From assembly GCA_000277445.1 (NCBI GenBank), contig AJWJ01000445.1, forward strand, positions 1 to 20,217: DNA of 20,217 bases. The letters run 5' to 3'. The DNA is from Polysphondylium violaceum. Lineage: Eukaryota > Evosea > Eumycetozoa > Dictyosteliales > Dictyosteliaceae. Below the pieces are notes generated by a model. It made no database searches and was not told the origin of the DNA. It saw only the letters and a program-made list of their open reading frames with translations. The position numbers and the translations under genes were made by a program. Below, piece after piece: positions 8,561 to 17,628 of this stretch (the stretch's first letter is position 1; each line of letters starts with the position of its first letter).

Positions 8561-8894
8561 TCATTTGTAGCCAAAAATGAAAAAGATAATCATATTACAA
8601 TAATTTTTTATACTATACCACAACATTTGATCTAAATGCAGAGAATCATGTATATCTTTTAAATAGTGAAAATTATTTTGAGCAATCACAAACAGGTGGT
8701 GGCAATTTTTTTTAAAAAATTTGTATCCCTCCAAAAGAACCAATTGTGTTAGTCAAACCCAAATCACCATAATCAATAGATTTAGGAAATTTTGCAAATG
8801 AAAAATTTTTATTTACAATATATTTTAAACAAAATTGTCTACACACAACATTGTATAATTCTTTCATATACTCTTTATTATCATTGTTTTCCAA
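8561..8894 (-). CDS. Small divergent gene, 81 residues if spliced
   Basis: Two open frames overlap on the minus strand and are best joined by splicing. Exon 1 (8894-8817, 26 codons) begins MENNDNKEYMKELYNVV. A GTAAAT donor at 8816, a GACTAAC branch-like motif about 20 bases before the acceptor, and GGAG ending at 8729 define an 88-base intron in phase 0. Exon 2 (8728-8561) adds 55 residues, GYKFFKKNCHHLFVIAQ then HDSLHLDQMLWYSIKN, with a hydrophobic C-terminus. Unspliced, exon 1 reads on to a stop at 8712-8714 for 60 residues, and that reading also looks coding-like, so intron retention or an older frame change cannot be excluded. No family is recognised. The start lies only 22 bases from the start of the zinc-finger gene at 8917. 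Confidence 0.45.
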
Positions 8895-8916
8895 AACTTA
8901 GTTAAAGTTTGCAATT

Positions 8917-9474
8917 ATGGAACCACAAAACCAAAATAATGGAGCTTGGCCTCCTAAATACTTAGACCCAACCCACCCTCAGGTTCTCAATATTCTTCAC
9001 ACTTATCCTACTGCTTATAATACAGTCACCTTTCTTGGCCCTCCACCCCCAACAGCATCAAATGATGAAATCGTTACTTGGACTCCAGTTCTTAATTTTG
9101 TTCTTAATAAAGCAGCTATACAAAACATTTTACGAGATTATTTTCATTGTAGATTTCCTCAATGTGGAAAGGTAGTGCATAAAATTTATGTATCTTCACA
9201 TGTACAATCTCATAATTATGAGATTCCAAATTTACAAATTGAAGAACAAAACTTAAGAATTGGACATGGTAGACCAAAAAGTTCAGGTATAGCATACTTT
9301 GTTGAAAGATATAGTCAATATATATTAAGAATGGATGAAAATGGTAATTACAGATGTTTTTATAATAATTGTGATGCTAGAATGCACTCAAACTTTGCAC
9401 GTCATTTGCTCGGCCACGAAATAAACAATGAAGGAATTGATCTGGATATACTTTTTCCCTCTTATCCTGATTAA
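8917..9474 (+). CDS. C2H2-type zinc-finger protein 1, 185 residues
   Basis: Probable nucleic-acid-binding protein with two widely separated C2H2 fingers. Finger 1: C78 and C83, then H95 and H99 (C-x4-C-x11-H-x3-H). Finger 2: C147, C152, H163, H167 (C-x4-C-x10-H-x3-H, within YRCFYNNC and RHLLGH). The x4 between cysteines is typical of a C2H2 subclass, but the cysteine-histidine spacing differs from the usual 12. Between the fingers is a block shared with the 10668 gene: GRPKSSG-IAYFVERYSQYILR, then D-x-NG-x-Y. The N-terminal 75 residues are Pro/Asn-rich and unlike the paralogue. Single exon, followed by AATAAA at 9502. The start, MEPQNQNNG, sits 22 bases from a divergent ATG. Confidence 0.75.
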   Translation: MEPQNQNNGAWPPKYLDPTHPQVLNILHTYPTAYNTVTFLGPPPPTASNDEIVTWTPVLNFVLNKAAIQNILRDYFHCRFPQCGKVVHKIYVSSHVQSHNYEIPNLQIEEQNLRIGHGRPKSSGIAYFVERYSQYILRMDENGNYRCFYNNCDARMHSNFARHLLGHEINNEGIDLDILFPSYPD

Positions 9475-10667
9475 GTTTATTTAAAAGAGGCATGGACTAT
9501 AAATAAAACAAATTTAGACTTAGTTTATTTTATTTAACTCTTTAATTTCAAATCTTAAATAATAATATTAATGTTGATATAATTATAATATTGTTTATAT
9601 AACATATTTTTTTATTGATATATAATGTAATCATGATGTTATTATTTATTATATAATATTAACATCATTGAATGTCTATATGAGGTGAAATTGAATTGAT
9701 TGTCATTGTTGCCAATAGCTATATCTTCAACAATGTTATGTAAAAGTTGCACATCCATTATGTTGGGTGAGTTTAGCCACACATTGTTGTCATTTTTTGT
9801 TTATTTCTGTTCGACACCCACCTATATAATCAAACCCTATGTAAATTATATTTCTCAAGTAAGAGTGTGGTTCATTTTCAATGAGAGATAGAGCAACCCT
9901 CTCTACTCTCAATAATAGAAAAAGTTAACAAAACAATTATCATAACAATAGATAACAGGAATATCAAAAAGACCTCATCACACCATTTGATGTACAGAAA
10001 ACACAATTTCTTTTATTCATTTTCATCTCCTCCATAACATTTTATTGCATGCAGCAGAACGTTGTGTTTGTGGTGGTAATGTAGGTGGTGCGATTCTAAT
10101 TTTAATATACAACACCTATACACTTTGGAAAGAGGAGATGTTAGGTGTCTATTTTAACCCTTCATTGGTGTAAACACTACTGAAACACTCTCATTATCCC
10201 CCGAAACTACCCACATTCACATTTCCTTTTATATCTTTCATTCCACAAATGGTTCATCAAACCTTTGTGTGATTGAATCAAAATCAATTCATAACCCCCT
10301 TTCTCCCACTCTGTGTTATTTTTATCCTTACGAAAAAACAAAAAAGTTGTTGATACAAAATGGGTGGTTAAATGATTGATGATGATTTTCTTGATAAAAT
10401 TTAATTTTGTGATCACCTAGCAAGCTGTTTCTACTAATTTTGAAAATAAATTTACTTTTGAATTTTTTGTATTATTTGCATTTTACAAAAAAAAAACTTC
10501 AATGGGTGGGTAGAATGAAACCTTTTAAAAGGGAGAATGTTTGTTTATTTTAATTATCCATCTGCACTGCACTCCATAGTACTAAAGTAATAGGTATGGG
10601 GCATTATTAATACATTATTTAAATAGGAAATTATTTTTAAACTAATACTAATTTATACTCTATAGAA
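9475..10667. other. Long spacer between the zinc-finger paralogues
   Basis: About 1.2 kb between the two zinc-finger genes. It contains the small minus-strand ORF at 9642-9758, a G/T-rich stretch near 10050-10110, and a minus-strand open stretch at about 10207-10330 (contains KDKNNTEWEKGGYEL) that lacks a start and a workable splice partner. Nothing else is supported. Confidence 0.4.
9642..9758 (-). CDS. Possible 38-residue small ORF
   Basis: ATG at 9758 opens a 38-codon frame (MDVQLLHNIVEDIAIGN, then NDNQFNFTSYRH) with balanced composition, ending at TAA 9644-9642. No splice sites are needed. The length is within the range expected by chance in AT-rich DNA, so only the composition supports it. 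Confidence 0.25.
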   Translation of the reverse strand: MDVQLLHNIVEDIAIGNNDNQFNFTSYRHSMMLILYNK

Positions 10668-11291
10668 ATGAAGCCACAATTAAAAAAAGTTAAGCTTGAT
10701 GATGAATTTGTTATAAATACTCTATTTGATTTTAAACATTCAAAAGGATCAGTGCCTAAATCTTTGTCTGAATGTTCTTTTTGCTTTAAAAATGAACCAA
10801 AAATGAATATTGGAAATTTAATAAATGCAGTTGAAGGAGCACCTTTTATTTTAACCAAAGAAGAGATTGGTACTGCCACAAAGCCATTTCCTAAACTCGA
10901 GCACAAATTAAGAAGTGAACATATTCAAAAAAATGCTGATGGCTTTTATGTCTGTGATTATGAAGGCTGTGGAAAGAAAATACGTGGCAACAAAGGCAAC
11001 CTTTCATCCCACATGAGATCACACACAAAAAAGAATAAAGTAGTCCAAACTTCTGGTTACGAACAATTGTATAAACTTGATGGAAAACCAAGAGGTGATG
11101 ATCTTTCCTACTATACCGATAAATATGGCGTACACATTCTCCGTAAAGATGTAAATGGTGACTACTTGTGTTTCTATAAAAACTGTAGCGAAAGAATGCT
11201 CACCAACTACTCTCGTCATTTGGCAACCCACGAACAAAACAATGATCTTATTGAACAAGATCTCTCCCTATGTATTTTTAAAGGCTTTTAA
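10668..11291 (+). CDS. C2H2-type zinc-finger protein 2, 207 residues
   Basis: Tandem paralogue of the 8917 gene. Finger 1: C96, C101, H115, H119 (C-x4-C-x13-H-x3-H, with YVCDYEGCGKKIRG and SSHMRSH), close to a classical C2H2 finger. Finger 2: C168, C173, H184, H188 (C-x4-C-x10-H-x3-H, in YLCFYKNC and RHLATH), the same as the paralogue. The inter-finger block matches: GKPRGDDLSYYTDKYGVHILRK, D-x-NG-x-Y before finger 2, and HEQNN after it. The N-terminus (1-75) is Lys-rich, includes C36-x2-C39 and is unrelated to copy 1. Start ATG 10668 follows TATAG closely, so a 5'-UTR intron is possible. Single coding exon; AATAAA at 11361. Likely a nuclear nucleic-acid-binding protein. Confidence 0.78.
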   Translation: MKPQLKKVKLDDEFVINTLFDFKHSKGSVPKSLSECSFCFKNEPKMNIGNLINAVEGAPFILTKEEIGTATKPFPKLEHKLRSEHIQKNADGFYVCDYEGCGKKIRGNKGNLSSHMRSHTKKNKVVQTSGYEQLYKLDGKPRGDDLSYYTDKYGVHILRKDVNGDYLCFYKNCSERMLTNYSRHLATHEQNNDLIEQDLSLCIFKGF

Positions 11292-11769
11292 AGGAATCAT
11301 ATATTTCACCACCTGGCGTATGGGAGGTGTCCTTTGTATTATATTGATAATTTGTATATAAATAAATGTTTTAATTTTAATCACTCAATTCAAAAGCACA
11401 TTATTTTATTTGCTGTCAAGCATTATATTTATAACCATGGTGTTTTGGTTCCCCAATCAGGATGGTGTACCTTCCAAAATAAGACACAACCAATCCCAAT
11501 TATCAAATCATAAAATTCTATCCAAAAAAATTTAAAAATAACTTTTTTGCGACACCCCCGAGTTTTTCAAACCTTTGCACAATATCCCCTCACCACCATA
11601 TTTTGTAAAAAATTGACACACGAGATGATGTGATATGATGGGTGAAAATTTTTAAAATCTTTTTTTTTTTTAAAAAAATAAAATATTTAAGGGGATGTTT
11701 TGTTGTATTTCCAAACAAAACACCGCTTCGTTTGTGTACAGGTATTATTTGTTTATATTATTAGATAGA
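11292..11769. other. Intergenic region with a less AT-rich island
   Basis: The island at about 11430-11570 is open in three frames. Plus strand: ATG 11438, 33 codons, contains FPNQDGVPSKIRHN. Minus strand: one frame with FYDLIIGIGCVLFWKVHH and another with VVSYFGRYTILIGEPK. None has both a start and splice context except the plus-strand 33-codon ORF. I cannot choose among them. Confidence 0.3.
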
Positions 11770-12291
11770 ATGTCAAACAGAGTTATTTTTGATCAGTCCA
11801 CATTGATTCAAGATTTATCTAAAAAATCTAAACTCATTCAAGAGGAAATTGAAAGAGAGATTCAAGCCTACCACAGTAATTTAACCAACTATAAAAATGA
11901 AAAATTGCATCCTATAGACACTCAAGACTATAGAGACAAGTTTATGGATTGCCTTAAAAAGTTAGATGACCAACAACAAAAACAATATCAATCTAAAAAA
12001 GGAAAATACCAAATAATGTTAAATTTTTTAGATGAATATGCAGAGGAATTGAAAAAAGATTTAAAATATGGGACCAACAGTTTGGATAAAGAAGATCAAT
12101 TAATAATCAAAAAGCTTGAAACCCACTCTCAAATGAACAACTATTTTATATTTATTGCAAAAATAAATATTTTAAATAACAAGTTGCTTAAGAATGAAAG
12201 AAAAAGAACTGAATTGGTGAATTCTATCTTAGAAAAAAATGAAAACTTTAACTCATCCACTTTTTCAAATTCTATTCATGATGATCAATAA
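11770..12291 (+). CDS. Charged helical (coiled-coil type) protein, 173 residues
   Basis: Unrecognised. I start at ATG 11770 (MSNRVIFDQSTLIQDL). The in-frame upstream ATG at 11695 would add hydrophobic, AT-rich sequence typical of leader DNA, including an acceptor-like TATTAG at about 11765. The protein is almost wholly Lys/Glu/Gln/Leu-rich with predicted long helices: residues 15-55 (SKKSKLIQEEIEREIQ), 62-125 (YRDKFMDCLKKLDDQQQKQ; EEYAEELKKDL-like segment) and 130-165. The tail NSSTFSNSIHDDQ is polar. No C-terminal membrane anchor argues against a SNARE. A coiled-coil subunit of a larger complex is plausible, but nothing identifies it. Single exon. Confidence 0.65.
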   Translation: MSNRVIFDQSTLIQDLSKKSKLIQEEIEREIQAYHSNLTNYKNEKLHPIDTQDYRDKFMDCLKKLDDQQQKQYQSKKGKYQIMLNFLDEYAEELKKDLKYGTNSLDKEDQLIIKKLETHSQMNNYFIFIAKINILNNKLLKNERKRTELVNSILEKNENFNSSTFSNSIHDDQ

Positions 12292-13079
12292 CTTTATCTT
12301 TATTATTTTTTCAATTTCTAAGTGTAAATAAAAACAAACCTATAATTTTTTCCTTAGCTATAAAAATCTTTTTTAAAAATCTAAGGCATTTACAGTAAAC
12401 CTTTCCCCGACAATGTTGAGATATCAAGTTTTTAAGAGGATCCTTAAAAATATCTTCATCCTTATTGATGGGTTTTTGCCAAAAATGGGTTTTTTTATTT
12501 TTTTTTATTTTTTATTTTTTTTTTTTTTTTTGTAGAAAACAAAAAAATCTTATTCTTCTCTGATTGATTCTCTAATAGCAAGCTAAATTTAATAATGTGG
12601 TGTGTTCCCTATTTGAGAATATTGTACAACCAACAATGGACTATCATGATATCTTTTAAAACAGATTCAACTTAGGTAAATATGTAAACATATAAATAAA
12701 CTCATAGACTTTATAAAGCAAATAACTACAACAACAAAAGATATAAAAAGAATAAATACACTTGATTACATCTCAGAAGTTCAAACAACAATCTCCTCCA
12801 ATGAGATAAGTAATTGATCAATGTTTTTCTTTTTTTTTTTGTTTTCTAAACCTCCAACACCTCCCCCACCCACACACTTTCTATTTTTACAATTTGATCA
12901 ATTTGGTAAAAAATTAAATAAAAAAAGATGTGTTAATGGATGGGTGACTCTGAGCAAAAAAATAAGCTGAAACTCTCATTATTTTCTCTCATCAATTCAT
13001 TTACATATTTATTTGTATACACTTGAGATAAAAGAGTGAATCATCATAAAAAATTCATCATCAGCCATCAATTAAGAAA
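12292..13079. other. Intergenic region
   Basis: Plus-strand spacer between the helical protein and the RRM gene. It has T-tracts at 12490-12530 and 12828-12840 and a C-rich patch (CCTCCCCCACCCACAC) near 12859. No gene or repeat family was recognised. Confidence 0.45.
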
Positions 13080-13996
13080 ATGGAATACCGCCCAAAACCA
13101 ACTACTACTACAACCACTACTACTTCATCATTCGTACCTATATCATCAACAACACCAACACCATCTGATACAAAGTCACCTTATACAACAACAACTGCAA
13201 CAACAATAACTGCTCTGGACTTCATATCACCTGATCAAAATTTTTCGCTACCACCTGATGAAGCATCTAATGCTCATAAAACAAGTGTTTACATTGTATT
13301 TCAACCAAAATTGGTAGGTCATTAATTATATAAATTAATATTTTTATAAATTTATTAACAACAACCACTCTACTTTAATAGGAATTTGATGATGAGTTTG
13401 ATTTAAAAATAGTTAAAGTTGCTGAAGAATTTGGTGTTGTAGATCATTTCTATATACCTCAGTGTGAAGATGGTCTCTATCATGGTTATGGTTTTTTACA
13501 TTTTTGTCCATCTCGAAATGGTGAAATTGCTGCTGATCTATTCTTGGAATTTCTTGCAGTCAATAAAATAGATGGTGTCATAGTTCGAGGTACCATAACC
13601 CAACAAAAAAGAAGACTATTGCTAGAGAATAAATCCAATGTTGATGAATCAAAAGAAGAGGAAGAAGAGGAAGATACTTCACCTATTATCAAATCCCCAA
13701 TACCTACTAAAATTCAAAACATACACGACTCAATTTTAAATTCTTCAGAATTTAATTCATTTTTTAATCAAAATCAAAATATAAATATAAGTCAACATCT
13801 AAATAACCATAATAATTATAATAATAGAAACAACAATAATAATAATAATTTTAATCATTATAATAGTAATAATAATTATAATAACTATAATAATAACTAT
13901 AATAATAATAATTATTATTATGATGATGATTACGATGATGAATGTCACAATAATAATGTAAATAATATTCATTATAATAGTAATAATAATTATGTA

Positions 13997-14056
<60 letters not shown>

Positions 14057-14062
14057 TATAAT

Positions 14063-14116
<54 letters not shown>

Positions 14117-14122
14117 TATAAT

Positions 14123-14155
<33 letters not shown>

Positions 14156-14518
14156 TATAATAATAATGATAATAATAATAATAATAACTATAATTATAAT
14201 TACAACCAAACACATTTAAACAAAAATCATAATTATATGAATCAAAATAGAAATAATAAAATGCATTATCATCAAGTAAATAATAATCATTTTATGGATT
14301 TCTATTTAATGGATATCAACGTAGATGATACTTTAAGAAAAAATGAAAAGACCAATATATCTTTTGTAAACTTTGGATTTATTGTTTATGAACAATATTT
14401 ATATACCATCAAGAATTTCAATCATCAATTCCCAAATTATTCAAAACTAATATATCCTCATCAACCCATACAAGGCTATCATCAACAATATATACAATAT
14501 CAACAACACTATATATAA
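13080..14518 (+). CDS. RRM-domain RNA-binding protein with poly-Asn/Tyr tail, 456 residues
   Basis: Two exons. Exon 1 (13080-13313, 78 codons) starts MEYRPKP after an A-rich leader and contains a poly-Thr run. The 68-base intron (13314-13381) starts GTAGGT, has TATTAAC about 24 bases before the acceptor and ends AATAG. Exon 2 (13382-14518) joins in phase 0. The join completes a divergent RRM at about residues 67-150: beta-1 SVYIVF (RNP2 position, 69-74), helix LKIVKVAEEFG, RNP1-like YHGYGFLHF (111-119), and a final strand GVIVRGTIT. Acidic E/D residues follow, then a long Asn-rich region with N-Y-N spacing (encoded by AAT runs at about 13800-14200) and a His/Gln/Tyr-rich C-terminus. RNA binding is inferred from the domain. 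The low-complexity tail could promote condensation. Confidence 0.8.
13800..14200 (+). repeat. Interrupted (AAT)n coding repeat (poly-Asn)
   Basis: Long AAT-triplet region within exon 2 of the RRM gene, broken by AACTATAATTAT units that encode N-Y-N-Y. It is in frame as Asn codons and ends before MDFYLMDINVDD. Typical dictyostelid coding homopolymer expansion. Antisense frames read as poly-Ile or poly-Tyr and are shadows. Confidence 0.9.
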
Positions 14519-14793
14519 CAACAATGAACAACCCCAAAAACCAACAATTTGAATCCTTTAACCAAAACCCTCAATCTCTTTTTACATTTTCTCCATTTAA
14601 TTAAAAAATTAAATTTAAAGATTTTTCACATAAAACTGTAGTATTTCTTTTGAAAACTATTTACAAACCAAAGAAATAATTAAAGACTAAATTTAAAAAA
14701 TTTGAAAGTGTTAAAAACCATTATTTATTTATTTTAAAATTAATTAAAATGAAAAAAAGAATCAATTAAGATTTATTTTAATTGAGATTTCTA

Positions 14794-15330
14794 TTATTTT
14801 TTAAAATTTCTAAAACTTTTTAAATTTACTAATCTTCTATTCTTATATTCTTGATTAAAGAACAGAACTTTATAGATTTCTATTTGTTCTTTTTTAACTT
14901 TAAAAAGATTCTTTTCCAAACTATCAATTTTCAATTTAAAAGACAATTGATTCTTCATATTTCTATTGGAAATTAAATTTGCCCAACCTTGGATTTTGCT
15001 CTCATAAGTAATTCCAGTTCTAATGTTCTCTAAAAATGATTTTTCATATAAATCCAAAAGGTTGTAAACTAAATATTCTTTAATTTTTTGATTTAATTCA
15101 GAATCATTTTCATGATTTTTAATATAGTCATAAAAAAAATTGAATTCGAGACTGATTTGGTTTCCATGTGCATCGGTGATCGTATCAACAGACATTTGGT
15201 ATTTTTTTTCAAATGTTCTAATCCTGGCTTTAATGATACTAGCTTTTCTAACGAGAAACTTGTATTTTTGTAAAGGAGTTTGTATATTGTGTTTGGAAGA
15301 TCCAAAATCGAGTCTTGAAATTCTGGCCAT
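14794..15330 (-). CDS. Charged helical protein, 178 residues
   Basis: Unrecognised. Start ATG 15330 (MARISRLDFGSSKHN) is the first in-frame ATG after a T-rich, low-coding leader. The N-terminus is basic (about 1-45, KYKFLVRKASIIKARIRTF) with a linker around 46-60, then Asn/Lys/Glu-rich helices: YDYIKNHENDSELNQKIKE (about 68-85), YLVYNLLDLYEKSFLENI (86-103) and the basic C-terminal helix YKVLFFNQEYKNRRLVNL (about 153-170). No membrane segment, cofactor motif or known domain is visible. The gene is single-exon and convergent with the RRM gene (275 bases apart). The composition fits a nuclear or nucleic-acid-associated protein, but that is inference. Confidence 0.65.
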   Translation of the reverse strand: MARISRLDFGSSKHNIQTPLQKYKFLVRKASIIKARIRTFEKKYQMSVDTITDAHGNQISLEFNFFYDYIKNHENDSELNQKIKEYLVYNLLDLYEKSFLENIRTGITYESKIQGWANLISNRNMKNQLSFKLKIDSLEKNLFKVKKEQIEIYKVLFFNQEYKNRRLVNLKSFRNFKK

Positions 15331-15542
15331 TTCTTTTCAACAATTACTATTACTCTTCTTTAAATATAAATGTATATATGTATAGTAATTCCTTGAGATA
15401 GATTAAATTGTAACAGACCAATGTTATTTTGAAAAACAATCAAATAAAATGTTTGCAATAATGATGATAAAAATAATTGTATATGAAGCTTTTGATATAA
15501 TCATTTTGATTATGAAACTGTTTTGTGCGAAATTGATGTGTT

Positions 15543-15563
15543 AGTGTGTGCGTGTGTGTGTGT
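15543..15563. repeat. (GT)n-like tract
   Basis: GTGTGTGCGTGTGTGTGTGTG, with one CG interruption, in the intergenic region upstream of the 15330 gene. Confidence 0.8.
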
Positions 15564-16122
15564 GATTATGAGTGAGAGAGTGTGTTTTCCATTGATAAAA
15601 TTTTGTGGTGATTGTATGTAAAAAAAATAATCAAAAAAAAAAAAAAAAAACTAACCACATCCCACTATCTCTCAAACCCCTCTAAATCAAAACTAATTAC
15701 CATTTTAATACAAATCTAAAAAAAATGGTAAAATTTTGCATCACTTTCAAACATGAAGCACGAATTACTTGATAACAAAAAACTAATACATTCACCATAC
15801 TTTCCAAATTAGCTCATCAAATTGTATTAAAATTTGATTCAATTTTTGAATTGATAAAAATAGAAATAACCCCACATCAAACACAAATAAAATGTATCAA
15901 ATAAAAAATTGATAGATCTAAGCACTCAAAAAAGGGATCCTAAATTTAGAATTCTTTTCTCTGAGAATTTTTTTAAACTAATCATAATAAAATTAGGAAA
16001 CCCATACACACAATCAATAGTATATATTTTTTAGGTCAATACTTGATTGAAACACACACATATGTAAAATAAAAATGATAATCTAGATTTTCCATTTTTT
16101 TATTAGAAGTGTTATATTTTGT

Positions 16123-16162
16123 ATCAGACTCAAAAAAGAAAAAACACTATAGAGGGTCTGAT
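16123..16162. other. 40-base hairpin
   Basis: ATCAGACTC (16123-16131) can pair with GGGTCTGAT (16154-16162) as nine RNA pairs including one G-U, around an A-rich loop. It is isolated in the long spacer. Function unknown. Confidence 0.4.
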
Positions 16163-17203
16163 TTCAACATCCATTGAAATAAAATTTTATATTTACACAG
16201 CAAAAAGGGTTTAAACTATTTTCTCATTTACTAACCTTTTTTTCTAGATCCGTCTCACTATTGGGGGGTACTGAATTGAAAAAATAGGTAAAATAATTTT
16301 GATTTTTTATGATTGAAATAATGTGGGTAGATGTGTTTGTTTGTTATGAGGGTAAGTGTCTATGTGAAATGTGGGTGGTGCGTTTATTTTTGTATTATGA
16401 AAATGTAAAATATTGATTATGAGTGGTTATAATTTTTTTATTGGAGATGAGTTTGTTTTTTTAGTGTATTAGTGTGTTTATATTTAGATATATCAAAGGT
16501 GGGATTAATAAATTTTTTAATCCCACACCCACCCACCAATAAAATAGCATGGTGGTAGGAGAGTAGAGTAGAGTAGTGAATCAAAATACTGGTTTGTTGA
16601 CAAAAGGGTTATATATTTTTGGTTGGTAGTATAGTATATTTTGAATACTAATTGCGTTTTTTAAAAATGCTCATTTTCTCTAGGCGCACACTTAGTAATA
16701 CCCACAATTTATAAATAAAATTAAAATAAAAAAGTGGTGATTAAAAGAGTATAAAAATAAAAGTTGTTTTGTTGGTTGTTAATATGTTTTTGTTTGTTTG
16801 TTATTGTTGCTTAATAGAATTTAAAATCAAAACCATATAAAATTCTTGTCAGCATTGGATTAAACATCTCATTGAATAAGTTTGAAAATTTACCAAAAGA
16901 GAAAAACTAATTCCATTTACACTTTTGTAACCATTGAAGTTTTTCATCCTTGGCATTTTAATATCACACTCTCCACACTCATATATCTCTCTAAAAACTG
17001 ATAATGTAAATATTTATTTTAATTTATTTTATTTATATTAAATATTTATTAATCATCAATGATTTCATCTATTAAATAGAGCATAAAAAAGAATAATTAT
17101 TAATAATAATCATCATATTAATACTAAAGACAACAAATTTTTTTTTTTTGAACTTTCCGATTCTTAAGCTCGATCAATAATATACATATATACAATTTAA
17201 AAA

Positions 17204-17628
17204 ATGAAATTCTTTCTCTTTAGATTTAGAAAAAACTCTAAGTCATCATTAAAGTAAGTAATTTAAATTAAGATTTATAGAAAAAACAAAATATTAATAT
17301 TTTATTTATTATAGAAATAAAACAAAGTATCCAACAACATTTTCAGCATTGTCTGCTTATATAGAAAACGAAGATGAAGAAGATGTATTAAAAAGAATGA
17401 AAGAAACCTTATTAATATTTGAAAACCAAATTAAAGAAAGTAATACTAATAAATGTTAAAAAAAAAAAATACAATATATTTATTTATCTATCAAAAGAAC
17501 AATTTGAGAATGATATTTTTTTAGAATTATCTCTCTACAATTCAATGTTTATGATTTCAATGAGCTTGTATCCTTTTTTTGTATTTATAAAAATAAATGA
17601 ATCACTTCATTCTCACATTCATAAATAG
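17204..17628 (+). CDS. Small spliced protein, 64 or 101 residues
   Basis: Unrecognised. Exon 1 (17204-17253) encodes MKFFLFRFRKNSKSSL with strongly basic character. A GTAAGT donor and a 61-base intron (17254-17314) with TATTAAT about 18 bases before the acceptor lead to exon 2 from 17315, whose acidic helix YIENEDEEDVLKRMKE is convincing. Without further splicing the frame stops at 17457-17459 (64 residues). A second intron (17440-17497, 58 bases, donor GTAATA, acceptor AAAAG) would join in phase to exon 3 (17498-17628) and give 101 residues, ending in a hydrophobic segment (MFMISMSLYPFFVFIKI). That intron has no branch motif in the usual place; its only TACTAAT lies beside the donor. No known domain is seen. 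Confidence 0.55.

Larger units (their letters stand above)
15331..17203. other. Long divergent intergenic region
   Basis: About 1.9 kb between divergent starts at 15330 and 17204. It contains the (GT)n-like tract at 15543-15563, a hairpin at 16123-16162, half of a 16-base motif shared with 18851-18866, and an acceptor-like TTTTTTTCTAG ending at about 16248. The acceptor is followed by a short GC-richer stretch and a GTAAAAT donor near 16288, a possible 40-base internal exon with no partners found. ACCCACAA near 16702 resembles a small-RNA upstream element. No gene is supported. Confidence 0.4.

Noticed and set aside
10207-10490. Minus-strand two-exon model joining MQIIQKIQK to a downstream frame
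   Set aside because: The implied intron is only about 25 bases, too short, and the following coding-like frame is out of phase.
10637-11258. Minus-strand open frames within zinc-finger gene 2
   Set aside because: Antisense to a gene with recognisable C2H2 motifs and a paralogue.
13799-14215. Minus-strand open frames of poly-Ile and poly-Tyr
   Set aside because: They are antisense shadows of the AAT (Asn) repeat in the RRM gene.
16690-16780. ACCCACAA upstream-element-like site as promoter of a small RNA gene
   Set aside because: The sequence about 60 bases downstream shows no terminal stem or known RNA motif.
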